Below, piece by piece: positions 15,609 through 23,640 of a stretch of DNA of 33,248 nt; position 1 is the stretch's first letter, and each line of letters opens with the position of its first letter. The stretch is taken from NCBI GenBank assembly GCA_029255365.1, contig JAPFQF010000055.1, positions 1 to 33,248 on the forward strand. Reading direction: 5' to 3'. The notes beneath the pieces were generated by a model, which saw only the letters and a program-made list of their open reading frames with translations, ran no database searches and was not told the DNA's origin. This stretch comes from Candidatus Nitrosopumilus sp. GTDB lineage: Archaea; Thermoproteota; Nitrososphaeria; Nitrososphaerales; Nitrosopumilaceae. A program made the translations under genes and the position numbers.

Positions 15609-16384
15609 TTTACAATATCCTCAAATATCTCATCTGAATCTTCAACAGGAATTCCTCTTTTATTGAAGAATCTTCCAATATTATTAATATCACGTTTAAG
15701 AAATTCTTGAGCGTTTGGATGTCTTATATCAACTCCAGAACCAAGATCAAAAACAACCAAACCTTTTTCCGTCTTAAAAATATTATATTCTGAAAAATCA
15801 CCATGAACCAGTTTTGCCTTTTTGTAAAGATCCCCAAGGATGGAAATGGCCTGCGCGTAATCATTCTCGTCAACTTCCGAAGTTAGTAATTGCTTTGCAG
15901 GTGCGCCACCGTCACCTATGAATTCCATGGCAAGAACATTGTTTGTGACATAGTACGGCCTAGGAACTGGGATTCCAGCCCGATAGCATTGGGTTAGATT
16001 TCGATGCTCCTTTCTTGCCCACAGATAGACAAGATTTTTTGTTCCTTTTTTGAGATGGGAGAATCTAGGATCTCCAAGGATGTAGGGCTCACGTTTTTTA
16101 AAATTTGCAGTACTCACCAAATAAATTTTCAATGCAACGCTGGCGCCATCGTCGTCAACGCCCCAAAAAAGAACGGATTCCTTTCCTGCACTTACTGTGC
16201 CATTAACATATGCAATAACATGATCAGTGATCATTTTGTAAAGAGTCATGACAGTCGGCTTATCCAGAACTTCGTTGATCACTTTCCCTTTTTTGAATCC
16301 GTCTTCCAGAGGCGATCGTTTTCGTTTTGAATTAAGCTTATTATCCAGTTTAGATTCCAGTTTTTTGCTAATCGTATCAGTCAA
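15605..16384 (-). CDS. rio1: RIO1-type serine protein kinase
   Basis: This is an atypical kinase/ATPase of late 30S subunit maturation. The 259 residues begin with a lysine-rich tail (1-35). The ATP-binding part has ALKIYLVSTANFK (catalytic lysine and the RIO1 flexible loop) and RKEHRNLTQCYRAGIPVP. The catalytic loop is LVHGDFSEYNIF, and the metal-binding segment is VFDLGSGVDIRHPNA. The start is a TTG at 16384, and homologues could support a later start because the tail is low complexity. The RIO1, KH, top6B and top6A genes overlap serially, forming one transcription unit. Confidence 0.93.
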   Translation of the reverse strand: MTDTISKKLESKLDNKLNSKRKRSPLEDGFKKGKVINEVLDKPTVMTLYKMITDHVIAYVNGTVSAGKESVLFWGVDDDGASVALKIYLVSTANFKKREPYILGDPRFSHLKKGTKNLVYLWARKEHRNLTQCYRAGIPVPRPYYVTNNVLAMEFIGDGGAPAKQLLTSEVDENDYAQAISILGDLYKKAKLVHGDFSEYNIFKTEKGLVVFDLGSGVDIRHPNAQEFLKRDINNIGRFFNKRGIPVEDSDEIFEDIVK

Positions 16385-16463
16385 CAGGAAGAGGTACTCC
16401 TACTAGATAAAAGGGGTTGCTGTCAGAAACTAAAAAAGTTTGCAAAGTAAAAATCAAACAGCT

Positions 16464-16760
16464 TTATATTTGAAATATAACCAAAAACGGAACATCTGAA
16501 ATTATCTTTACAGCGTTTTCAGAACCAATTCCCAATTTCAGAGATAAAGAGACAGTTTCTTTTCCTGCCATGTTTATTATTGATGAATTTTTCAGCAGAG
16601 ATTCTGCTTCATCTTTTTCAACAAATCGGTCTCCGTAATAATTTTCGCTAATGTGGATAGTCAAGTCATTTTGAATGATTTTTTTCCCCAGCAGATTGGC
16701 ATCGCAGATATTTAGCATTGATTGATTTTGATAGTTGTTAGTTCGAACCGAGAATTGCAT
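16464..16760 (-). CDS. DUF424 family protein
   Basis: The 98-residue protein (start MQFSVRTNN) reads MLNICDANLLGKKI early and later HISENYYGDRFVEKDEAESLL. This is the DUF424 pattern, a small archaeal family often encoded beside aIF2-beta. Its ATG shares a base with the stop of aIF2-beta (TAATG), so the two are coupled. The function is not established. Its neighbour suggests a translation-related role, which is inference. Confidence 0.8.
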   Translation of the reverse strand: MQFSVRTNNYQNQSMLNICDANLLGKKIIQNDLTIHISENYYGDRFVEKDEAESLLKNSSIINMAGKETVSLSLKLGIGSENAVKIISDVPFLVIFQI

Positions 16761-17182
16761 TACGCATATTTGCCTTTCAGAGTAGATTTTGCACCACATG
16801 CTTCGCAAATCAAAAACGATATCCTGTTTTCTTTAAGGATTTTTGTATCAGGGCTTTTACATGTTGTGCATTCAAGATAGTCTTTCACATAAATTTGAAA
16901 CAATCTTGTGAAATCATCGGGGGCCCTTCGGCCAACAAACATTGCCTTATCTCCCTGCATTTCTGCAGGAACTGCAAATTCTTTTGAAAGATATTGTAAA
17001 ACTTTTTGAGGATCTCTACGTAAAATCTTTGGAAATTCTGAAAAATTTCTCAAAAAGGTCTTTTGTCCTTCCCACATCACATCCACAACAGGAAGTTCAA
17101 ATCTAGTTTGTGATTCCTTGTTAGTGTCACCTAGCTTATCCTTAATACGATCGAGTAAATTTTCATAGTCTGACTTAGTCAC
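16760..17182 (-). CDS. Translation initiation factor aIF2 subunit beta
   Basis: This is the beta subunit of the heterotrimeric aIF2 that delivers initiator Met-tRNA to the ribosome. The 140 residues include the core alpha/beta domain (ILRRDPQKVLQYLSKEF, MFVGRRAPDDFTRLF) and a C-terminal zinc ribbon with CTTC and CEAC pairs (YLECTTCKSPDT...LICEACGAK). The start is a GTG at 17182. It is upstream of and coupled to the DUF424 gene. The next gene upstream on the same strand is the 50-residue zinc-ribbon protein. Confidence 0.93.
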   Translation of the reverse strand: MTKSDYENLLDRIKDKLGDTNKESQTRFELPVVDVMWEGQKTFLRNFSEFPKILRRDPQKVLQYLSKEFAVPAEMQGDKAMFVGRRAPDDFTRLFQIYVKDYLECTTCKSPDTKILKENRISFLICEACGAKSTLKGKYA

Positions 17183-17251
17183 TAAAAAATGGTGCAGGGT
17201 TGACCCTATATTGGTTTTGAAAAAGAGAAATCGTGTGTACCTTGTGTGAGG

Positions 17252-17404
17252 TTATTCTTTTGGCATTGCACCAATACGGAATACGTTAGTACCACATGTT
17301 GGACATGTACCTTTTACGGCAGGACGTCCGTTCTTTAGAGTAGTTTCTTTGGGATCTTTGATATCCCTTTTTGCTCTGCATTTTACGCAATATGCTTGAA
17401 CCAT
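17252..17404 (-). CDS. Short zinc-ribbon protein (DUF5679-like)
   Basis: A 50-residue reading frame, short enough to be missed by gene callers, encodes MVQAYCVKCRAKRDIKDPK, then a GRPAVKG segment, CPTCG, and ends FRIGAMPKE. Two CxxC pairs make a compact zinc ribbon. It matches the DUF5679 pattern (YCVKCR...GRPA..G.CP.CG). It lies upstream of aIF2-beta on the same strand. Coordinates may be off by one base, because the 3' end was placed by counting codons. Function unknown. Confidence 0.75.
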   Translation of the reverse strand: MVQAYCVKCRAKRDIKDPKETTLKNGRPAVKGTCPTCGTNVFRIGAMPKE

Positions 17405-17623
17405 TATGAAATTTGTCAAACTTTGTGGTATTTAGGCAGAGGCTGTGAAAATTATTTCACTATAGGCTAGATGTACGTAAATTTTTTTAGGCATCAAAAA
17501 AACAATTTTGTGAATATTTACAAAAAAATACCGTTATTTTAAAAAAAATCTTAACGACACATTAGAAAATCATATTTTTTCCAATATTTGTTTAAAAAAT
17601 CAGGATTTTGCCAGTTATTAGCA

Positions 17624-17632
17624 ATTATAAAC
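17624..17632 (+). promoter_or_regulatory. TATA box before the 17655 gene
   Basis: The sequence attataaac is centred about 27 bases before the ATG at 17655, the spacing expected for a leaderless archaeal transcript. The rest of the gap 17405-17654 is AT-rich and shows no convincing gene. Confidence 0.5.
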
Positions 17633-17654
17633 TCCTCATCAGTAAAATTACTAA

Positions 17655-18155
17655 ATGGCATCAAAAAAAGGAATTGTAATAACAGCCATAATTTTAGCTG
17701 CAATTACAGGTGCAAGTTTTTTGTTATGGATTGTCCCTCAAGATGTCAAAACAACTTTCGTTGTATCAGATTACGAGAATTATTTGGACGGTGTAAAAAA
17801 CATCCACGAAGTTTTAGAAGAATCAATAGGCATTGAATATGACAATCTACGAACAGGAAAAATTTCTCCACAAGACTATGTCAGAGTAGCTGAAGCAACA
17901 TCATCGCAAGTAACTACACAGATAAGTGAATTCGTCACATCAAAACCATCTGAAGAATGGCAAACAAGCTACATCAATTACATGGATGCTTTAAAATCAT
18001 TTAATTCATATATTTTAGAAACCAAGGTTTTAGCCAACATGATTGAAAATGGGAATACGGAAGAGGAGATGGATGAAACTTTGGAAAGAATAAACATGTT
18101 AAAGTCTGAATCTGAAGAATTTGTCAAAATGTCTGACCAGTCAAGACCAGAATAG
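17655..18155 (+). CDS. Membrane-anchored helical protein, unknown function
   Basis: The 166-residue protein has one N-terminal hydrophobic helix (IVITAIILAAITGASFLLWIV, about residues 7-27). A mostly helical extracytoplasmic domain follows, with no cysteines and repeated acidic residues (GNTEEEMDETLERINMLK). The helix is probably an uncleaved anchor. No named family recognised. The downstream DUF373 gene starts 71 bases later and has its own TATA-like sequence, so the two may be separate transcripts. Confidence 0.7.
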   Translation: MASKKGIVITAIILAAITGASFLLWIVPQDVKTTFVVSDYENYLDGVKNIHEVLEESIGIEYDNLRTGKISPQDYVRVAEATSSQVTTQISEFVTSKPSEEWQTSYINYMDALKSFNSYILETKVLANMIENGNTEEEMDETLERINMLKSESEEFVKMSDQSRPE

Positions 18156-18226
18156 CCTCAAGACCAAATTGCACTATTCGTGGTAGTTAGAAATCATTAA
18201 AAAGCAATCCTGTAAGAAAGATTTGA

Positions 18227-19372
18227 ATGTCTCAGCAAACAGGGAAAATTGAAAAAGACGTTAATGCGTCAACGTCTAACAGGTTACTAGTAATTTGTGT
18301 TGACAGAGATAATGACGTAGGTGATAAGGCAGGCATCACCACACCTGTGATCGGCAGAGATGCATGTATTGAGGCAGCCAAGAGATTAGCTTTAGCGGAT
18401 CCTGAAGATGCAGATTCAAACTCCATTTTTGCAGCAATTAAAACATATGAAGACTTGATCAGTAAGGGATACCAGGTAGAAGTCGTAATTGTCGCTGGAA
18501 ATGAAAACAGAGGGGTTCAAGCTGACGAAAAAATTTTGTTAGAAACAAGAAAAGTTTTAGAAAAATTTTCTGCAAACGGCGCAATCATTGTTTCTGACGG
18601 TGAAGACGATGAAAGTGTAATACCGGTGATTCAAAACGTGCTTCCAATAGTATCTGTGCAACGTGTAGTAATGAAAGTCAGTAGAAGTGTAGAATATTCT
18701 TACGCGGTTTTTGGGAAATATCTCAAAATGCTTGCATATGATTCAAAATATTCAAAATTCTTTTTAGGAGTTCCAGGAATTCTTTTGTTAATTGGAGGAG
18801 GGGCAACCATATTCGGTTATACCGCAGAAATATTTGCAGTGCTTGTAAGTATTTTGGGTGCCGCATTTTTAATCAGGGCATTTGATATAGATAGAATATT
18901 GTCAAGGTGGTCAAAGCCAACGCCGATGGGTTTTATCAGAATGTTCACAATGGTTGCAGGGGTTTTGCTAATTCTTTCATCAGTGCCAGCCGGTATCAGT
19001 GCCGTAGATCCAGAATTGGCTAAGGCAGATGCCGAATTCATTTCAATAATCACCGACAAAATAATTATAGGTCAATTTGTGTCAGGGGCAATGCCAATGT
19101 TATGGATTGGTATTGGTTCGATATCTGCGGGGATACTACTGAGCAATTGGATGGGCGGAATTCCAAGGCAAATCAGCGATATTTTAAGAATGATTGTGTT
19201 GGGAGCGATCTACCCAACAGTATTGCAGTTTACTAAGATTATGATTGATGATGAGCCTTCCCTTACTTTGATCCCACCACTACTAGGCGGATTGGCAGCA
19301 ACGCTGATCTCAGCTACAATACTCTTTAAAAAATACAGAAAACAGAAAGATCAAGAAATGATTTCAGACTGA
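18227..19372 (+). CDS. DUF373 family membrane protein
   Basis: The 381 residues split in two. The soluble N-terminal half contains VICVDRDNDVGDKAGITTPVIGRD, KTYEDL, VVIVAGNENRG and IIVSDGEDDE, typical of DUF373. The C-terminal half has about five to six membrane segments starting at FFLGVPGILLLIGGGATIFGY. The family is widespread in archaea with no assigned function. The acidic DRDND and SDGEDDE motifs suggest a metal- or nucleotide-binding site, which is inference. A TATA-like cattaaaaag lies about 26 bases before the ATG. Confidence 0.85.
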   Translation: MSQQTGKIEKDVNASTSNRLLVICVDRDNDVGDKAGITTPVIGRDACIEAAKRLALADPEDADSNSIFAAIKTYEDLISKGYQVEVVIVAGNENRGVQADEKILLETRKVLEKFSANGAIIVSDGEDDESVIPVIQNVLPIVSVQRVVMKVSRSVEYSYAVFGKYLKMLAYDSKYSKFFLGVPGILLLIGGGATIFGYTAEIFAVLVSILGAAFLIRAFDIDRILSRWSKPTPMGFIRMFTMVAGVLLILSSVPAGISAVDPELAKADAEFISIITDKIIIGQFVSGAMPMLWIGIGSISAGILLSNWMGGIPRQISDILRMIVLGAIYPTVLQFTKIMIDDEPSLTLIPPLLGGLAATLISATILFKKYRKQKDQEMISD

Positions 19373-19448
19373 ATTCATTCTAAAATGTATCAATAAACCC
19401 AATTTCTGAAAAACACTGATATCTTCTATCAAGTATGAATTATCAAAT

Positions 19449-19462
19449 GGTGATCAAACATT
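19449..19462 (+). promoter_or_regulatory. Shine-Dalgarno GGTGATC and ATT start of uppS
   Basis: GGTGATC (19449-19455) is a perfect complement of the GATCACC near the 3' end of archaeal 16S rRNA. It ends 4 bases before ATT at 19460, which is in frame with the prenyltransferase. There is no ATG, GTG or TTG in frame between the upstream stop (19451-19453) and 19649, and starting at 19649 would delete the catalytic motif. The site therefore points to AUU initiation. Confidence 0.6.
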
Positions 19463-20251
19463 AGCAAAATCAGGGATTTAGTTTTTAAATTATCAGGCCT
19501 CTACAAGATATACGGTAAAAGGTTAGAAAGCGAAATTCAAAACGGAGACATTCCAAATCATGTCGCCGTAATTTTAGACGGCAACAGAAGGTGGGCAAAA
19601 AGACACCTGTCAATTCCAAAAAAAGGTCATTGGAAAGGAGCTGATGCAGTGGAAAATCTTCTTGACTGGTGTGAGGAATTCGATATTAAAATTGTCACAC
19701 TTTATGCCCTTTCGGCAGAAAATCTCGAAAGAGAGGATGAGGAATTAGAGTACCTCTATGAATTAATCCAGATGAGACTGGAGAAGTTATTGAACGACCC
19801 AAGAATTCACAGATGTAAAATGAGAGTGAAAGGAATAGGAAGAATAGATCTTCTCCCAGAATCCATTAAAGAGGTTTTGAGACAGTTAGATGAGGCTACA
19901 AAGAATTACAGTAATCATTTTCTAAATATTGCGCTTGCATATGGGGGGCAGGACGAACTAGTAGATGCAGTGAAAAAAATTGGAAGTAAAATAAAAGATG
20001 GCTCCCTTAATGTAGAGGACATCGACAAAAAAGAGATCGAGTTAAATCTTTACACATCACATTTACCACAATCGTCACCAGACATGGTGTTAAGGACTTC
20101 GGGTGAGAAGAGATTGAGCGGGTTTTTAATCTGGCAAAGTGCCTACAGTGAATTAATATTCATGGATATTTTTTGGCCTGAATTTAGAAAAATAGATTTA
20201 ATGAGAGCTATTAGAACATATCAAGTGAGGAAGAGGAGATTAGGAAAATGA
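19460..20251 (+). CDS. uppS: Cis-polyprenyl (undecaprenyl-type) diphosphate synthase
   Basis: It condenses isopentenyl diphosphate units into the long cis-polyprenyl diphosphate that becomes the archaeal glycan carrier lipid (dolichol type). With the ATT start the product is 263 residues, normal for the family. The catalytic VAVILDGNRRWAK lies at about 35-47 with D40, followed by KKGHWKGADAVENLL, TLYALSAENLER, LNIALAYGGQDEL, DMVLRTSGEKRLSGFLIWQSAYSE (in pieces) and FWPEFRKIDL. An in-frame ATG at 19649 would remove the catalytic aspartate and cannot be the real start. The stop overlaps the Nudix ATG (ATGA). Confidence 0.9.
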   Translation: MSKIRDLVFKLSGLYKIYGKRLESEIQNGDIPNHVAVILDGNRRWAKRHLSIPKKGHWKGADAVENLLDWCEEFDIKIVTLYALSAENLEREDEELEYLYELIQMRLEKLLNDPRIHRCKMRVKGIGRIDLLPESIKEVLRQLDEATKNYSNHFLNIALAYGGQDELVDAVKKIGSKIKDGSLNVEDIDKKEIELNLYTSHLPQSSPDMVLRTSGEKRLSGFLIWQSAYSELIFMDIFWPEFRKIDLMRAIRTYQVRKRRLGK

Positions 20252-20673
20252 TTGAAGAAACATCTGCAGGAATTGTGCTATTTAGAAAAGAGGAATCCAA
20301 AAATTTATTTTTGCTTTTACATTACCCTTCAGGACATTGGGACTTTGTAAAAGGCAAAATGGAGAAAGGTGAATCAATCCATGAAACAGCCATAAGAGAA
20401 ACAAAAGAAGAGACTGGAATTACGGATGTAGCATTTTTAGATAATTTTGAAGAGTGGATCCAATATAATTTTCAATATCAAGGCGAATTAGTCAATAAGA
20501 AAGTTGTATTTTTCCTGGCTGAAACAAATACTAAAGATGTGGAAATTTCTCATGAACATTCAGATTATATATGGGTGGATTATTACACCGCAATGGAAAA
20601 AACCACTTTTGACAATGCAAAGACTGTTTTAACAAAAGCACAAATGTTACTTTCCAAAACTCTGCAGCTGTAA
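20248..20673 (+). CDS. Nudix hydrolase, diadenosine-tetraphosphatase-like
   Basis: The 141-residue protein carries a complete Nudix box at 36-58 (G-x5-E-x7-RETKEETGI). The opening EETSAGIVLFR and HWDFVKGKMEKGE are typical of Ap4A-hydrolase-like archaeal members, which degrade dinucleoside polyphosphates. It is translationally coupled to uppS by a 4-base overlap. Its last 27 bases overlap pyrF on the other strand. A role as a house-cleaning enzyme acting on other nucleotides, or on prenyl diphosphates given its neighbour, cannot be ruled out. Confidence 0.88.
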   Translation: MIEETSAGIVLFRKEESKNLFLLLHYPSGHWDFVKGKMEKGESIHETAIRETKEETGITDVAFLDNFEEWIQYNFQYQGELVNKKVVFFLAETNTKDVEISHEHSDYIWVDYYTAMEKTTFDNAKTVLTKAQMLLSKTLQL

Positions 20674-21387
20674 TTCTTTTGCAGATTGTATCGGATTTTT
20701 AGAATTCAAAATCATCCTACCCACAATCAGATAGTTTGTTCCAGATGAAATTACTTCGCTTGCACTACCGCCCTGAGTACCTACGCCAGGAGAAAAGATG
20801 CTCAAATTTTTTCCTGCTTTTTTAGAACAGTACTGAATAATTTTTGGAAATGTAGCTCCTACCACAATTCCGTCAACCTTTGCGGCAAGTGCCCAATTCA
20901 GAAACAACTCGTACAATTGTTGATTTTTTCCCATTTTGATTTCCATATCATATGACAGTTTAGCCTCAGGCGCGCTCATATGACATAGTGTGATCACCCC
21001 CTTTCCATTTTTGTGAGCAGATTGTACTAAATTTTTTAGGCTGTCAAGACCCATAATCGGATTTGCAATCACTGCGTCAAACCCTAAATTCCATAAATGT
21101 TCAGTAGTCACTCTATTTGTATTTCCAATATCGTTGAGTTTGATGTCAGCTATAGTTTGCAATCCATACTTGTGGGCTGTTTCGTTAATTTTTAGAATTT
21201 CTTTGCCGCTCAGTGGAAGAAGCAAATGGAAATTTAGTTTGATTCCACACAGGAACGGATGTAATTGCTTTATGTTTTGAATTGTTTTTGATTCTAAATT
21301 TTTTACAGAAAAATCATAATCGTTGGCAAGAATGACTCTGCCATTAATTTTTGAGATCTGTGAAAGTCTAGTTTTGAAGGTGGCCAT
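20647..21387 (-). CDS. pyrF: Orotidine 5'-phosphate decarboxylase
   Basis: It catalyses the last step of UMP synthesis. The 246 residues form one TIM barrel with the catalytic network K50 (CGIKLN), D81, K83 and D86 (ADIKLNDIGNTN), plus SPGVGTQGG and YLIVGRMIL for phosphate binding. It overlaps the unknown upstream gene (21368-22048) by 20 bases, so the two are coupled. It is convergent with the Nudix gene. Confidence 0.93.
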   Translation of the reverse strand: MATFKTRLSQISKINGRVILANDYDFSVKNLESKTIQNIKQLHPFLCGIKLNFHLLLPLSGKEILKINETAHKYGLQTIADIKLNDIGNTNRVTTEHLWNLGFDAVIANPIMGLDSLKNLVQSAHKNGKGVITLCHMSAPEAKLSYDMEIKMGKNQQLYELFLNWALAAKVDGIVVGATFPKIIQYCSKKAGKNLSIFSPGVGTQGGSASEVISSGTNYLIVGRMILNSKNPIQSAKELQLQSFGK

Positions 21388-22048
21388 AATCTACTAGTGG
21401 ATGAGTGTCTTTCAATTTTATTATTTTGATATAAGAATAACCGTGTTCCGAAGGATTTTCTACGAATACAGGTTGGGTGCCATCCACTGTGGAAAATTTC
21501 AAAAAGGGTTTTTGTGGATCTGAATCCAGTACGACATGACAAAAATACGATGTTCCCTCATCATTAAAATTCATGAAAACGCCAATTAGCCATTTATCAT
21601 TATGCGGAAACAGGAATAATGGAAATGGGATTTCCTCCATGCCCCAAGTGAGTTTTGCCAGACTTGACATGTCTTCCAATTCAATAGGCTGATACCTGTC
21701 AAGCGTGCCATTCCCAGGTTGCAATGTTTTTGGCAGTGATTTTATTCTAACAATTGGGGAATAAAGCTTGCTGGCGTCAGAAGTGGTATCGACAATTTTA
21801 GATTCTTCTTTGCCTCCCTTTAATCCATAACAAAGGTAATGTCCTTGGTTTTCCAGATGCGTGTAGTATACAATCGGTTTTTCTTTCAAAACATCCATTT
21901 GCACAGATAAAATTTTCTTTCCAAGGTAATCGTGCAAAAATGAAACACGTGGGGCACGTTCTAATGCGCAAACGAGTCGAGTAAATTCCAAAGTGGAATG
22001 AACTTGAATGTAGCGTGGTAACTTATCAGTAATTTGTAACTTTTCCAC
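21368..22048 (-). CDS. Conserved protein of unknown function upstream of pyrF
   Basis: The 226-residue soluble protein has no signal peptide or membrane segment. It is rich in aromatic residues and prolines, with a predicted beta-rich core (PVFVENPSEHGYSYIKIIKLKD near the end). The LHDYLGKKILSVQMDVLKEK and YYTHLENQGHYLCYGLKGG stretches could be useful search seeds. No catalytic motif is evident. It overlaps pyrF by 20 bases, so it may belong to pyrimidine metabolism or merely share the transcript. I do not recognise the family. Confidence 0.7.
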   Translation of the reverse strand: MEKLQITDKLPRYIQVHSTLEFTRLVCALERAPRVSFLHDYLGKKILSVQMDVLKEKPIVYYTHLENQGHYLCYGLKGGKEESKIVDTTSDASKLYSPIVRIKSLPKTLQPGNGTLDRYQPIELEDMSSLAKLTWGMEEIPFPLFLFPHNDKWLIGVFMNFNDEGTSYFCHVVLDSDPQKPFLKFSTVDGTQPVFVENPSEHGYSYIKIIKLKDTHPLVDYGHLQN

Positions 22049-22097
22049 AGGGATTAGCTGTTTGTTATCAAATTAAACTTATCCAAAATAAAGGAGC

Positions 22098-23099
22098 CTA
22101 GCTTCTTCTATCAATGACATCGTTGACATCTGGACCGGTTCCAATAATTGTAACAGGCGTGTTTAATTCTTTTTCAATATTTGCAATGAATGATTTTGCA
22201 TCGTCAGACAATTCATCGTAAGAAGTTTTTCCTGCACAGTCAGTAAAGAGCACATCTAATTTTGTTATTGAAATTTGTGTTGCGCCATTGAGCATGATTG
22301 CACGCCTGGCTAAATCAAAATCAAAATCTGCGGCCCTTCGTTGGCGACCAGTGACTGTACCAAATTCAGACCAACCTTTCTTCTCTGCATCTTCAAGAGA
22401 AAGTTCTTTGTCAAGAGGTCCCGTTCCAACACGCGTAACATATGATTTGAAAACAACGATTACCTCATCAACCCTAGTGGGTCCAAGACCAACATCAGCG
22501 CAAATCCCTGAGGCAGTGACATCTTTAGAGGTAACAAACGGATATGTCCCATGCCATAGTGAAAGAAACGTTCCTTGTGTACCCTCTACCAGGACATTTT
22601 CATTTGCGTCAAGTGCGGAATTAATCTCCAAAGGAACATCCACGATTAATGAGGATAGAGAATCGAAATCTTTTGCCAGTTTTAAAACCCTCATAGCACG
22701 GTCAGCGTTGGCAGGGCCAGTGCCCGAACCAGTACTACCAATTTTTTCTTTTAACTCCCCTTTCGAGTCCCTAACCAGATGAGTCTCTTCAATGATTCCA
22801 CAGTGTTTATCAATAAATGCACGCCCTGTGACATCAAAATCTTGAATTTCCTTGTTGAGAACGTCAGGATTAATTACAACTCCAGGTCCAATCATCACTT
22901 TAGCATTTTTATTTAGAAATCCACTCGGGAGCATTCTTACTTTATACACTTTGTCTCCGTCTCTAATTGTATGACCAGCGTTTGGACCAGCACCGCCACG
23001 TACGATTATTTTTGGATTATCTTTAATTGCCAAATATGAGATGATCTTTCCTTTACCTTCATCACCAAAAAATCCGCCAACAACTATAGTGGATGTCAT
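22098..23099 (-). CDS. purA: Adenylosuccinate synthetase
   Basis: It makes adenylosuccinate from IMP, aspartate and GTP, the first committed step to AMP. The 333-residue form is the shorter archaeal type. The P-loop is GGFFGDEGKGK near the N-terminus. Other marks are GAGPNAGHTIR, GSTGSGTGPANADRAMR, LVEGTQGTFLSLWHGTYPFVT (in pieces), TGRQRRAADFD and SITKLDVL. The ATG at 23099 fits a TATA-like box about 26 bases upstream (23120-23129). A TTG at 23114 is less likely. Confidence 0.95.
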   Translation of the reverse strand: MTSTIVVGGFFGDEGKGKIISYLAIKDNPKIIVRGGAGPNAGHTIRDGDKVYKVRMLPSGFLNKNAKVMIGPGVVINPDVLNKEIQDFDVTGRAFIDKHCGIIEETHLVRDSKGELKEKIGSTGSGTGPANADRAMRVLKLAKDFDSLSSLIVDVPLEINSALDANENVLVEGTQGTFLSLWHGTYPFVTSKDVTASGICADVGLGPTRVDEVIVVFKSYVTRVGTGPLDKELSLEDAEKKGWSEFGTVTGRQRRAADFDFDLARRAIMLNGATQISITKLDVLFTDCAGKTSYDELSDDAKSFIANIEKELNTPVTIIGTGPDVNDVIDRRS

Positions 23100-23119
23100 A
23101 TTGCTAAACTTCAATTTCG

Positions 23120-23129
23120 TTTATTTAAG
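23120..23129 (-). promoter_or_regulatory. TATA box of purA
   Basis: On the minus strand the sequence cttaaataaa lies about 26 bases upstream of the purA ATG at 23099. This supports a leaderless transcript and selects that start codon over the upstream TTG. Confidence 0.5.
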
Positions 23130-23178
23130 CTAAAGTATTTTCCATGATTTTATATTCAACAGTGGTTAGTTTAGATCG

Positions 23179-23640
23179 ATGGTAGGCGAAAATTTTGCAG
23201 GAAATATAATCATCAACTTGGCAAATTTGCCAGATTTTTTAAGAAATCCAATTTTGAAAAAGAGAATGATAGAATTCTTCTCATTGCCTGATTCTGAAAA
23301 AATGGAAGTTATCAATAATGCGCTAGAAGCAGGCCCCACCATTCCTTTTCCCAACTTTGCAAAACTTTTCAAAACATGGCTTAAAATTTTAACAACATTG
23401 TCTGAAGAACAAAGGGAAGGGTTATTTTCAGCATATATCACAGAGATTGCACGGTCGCCACAAAAACTGATTGAATTCAATGTTGACGGGATTCTGGAGA
23501 TATTTTTGACATTGGAAGAAAATGAAAGAGAAATTCTTGCGATTACAATCAAAAAAATAATCAATAATCTGGATGAAAATTCAAAAAGACGAATTTTGAT
23601 AGTTGTACCAGAAAATGCTAAAAAGCACTTAAAATTTTAG
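23179..23640 (+). CDS. Helical protein of unknown function
   Basis: The 153-residue protein is predicted almost entirely helical, with repeated short segments of the form 'LPDFLRNP.LKKRM', 'LPDSEKMEVINNALE', 'LSEEQREGLFSAYI' and 'LEENEREILAITIKKI'. This is suggestive of a small helical-repeat fold. No cysteines, signal peptide or membrane segment. It overlaps the YggX-like gene tail-to-tail by 4 bases. I do not recognise the family. Confidence 0.65.
   Translation: MVGENFAGNIIINLANLPDFLRNPILKKRMIEFFSLPDSEKMEVINNALEAGPTIPFPNFAKLFKTWLKILTTLSEEQREGLFSAYITEIARSPQKLIEFNVDGILEIFLTLEENEREILAITIKKIINNLDENSKRRILIVVPENAKKHLKF

Noticed and set aside
17471-17542. Short ORF in the 17405-17654 gap
   Set aside because: A 23-residue frame rich in Asn and Lys with no promoter and no conserved motif. 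It looks like random AT-rich sequence.
22288-22782. Open frame antisense to purA
   Set aside because: It lacks any domain or promoter, and purA on the opposite strand has all family motifs.
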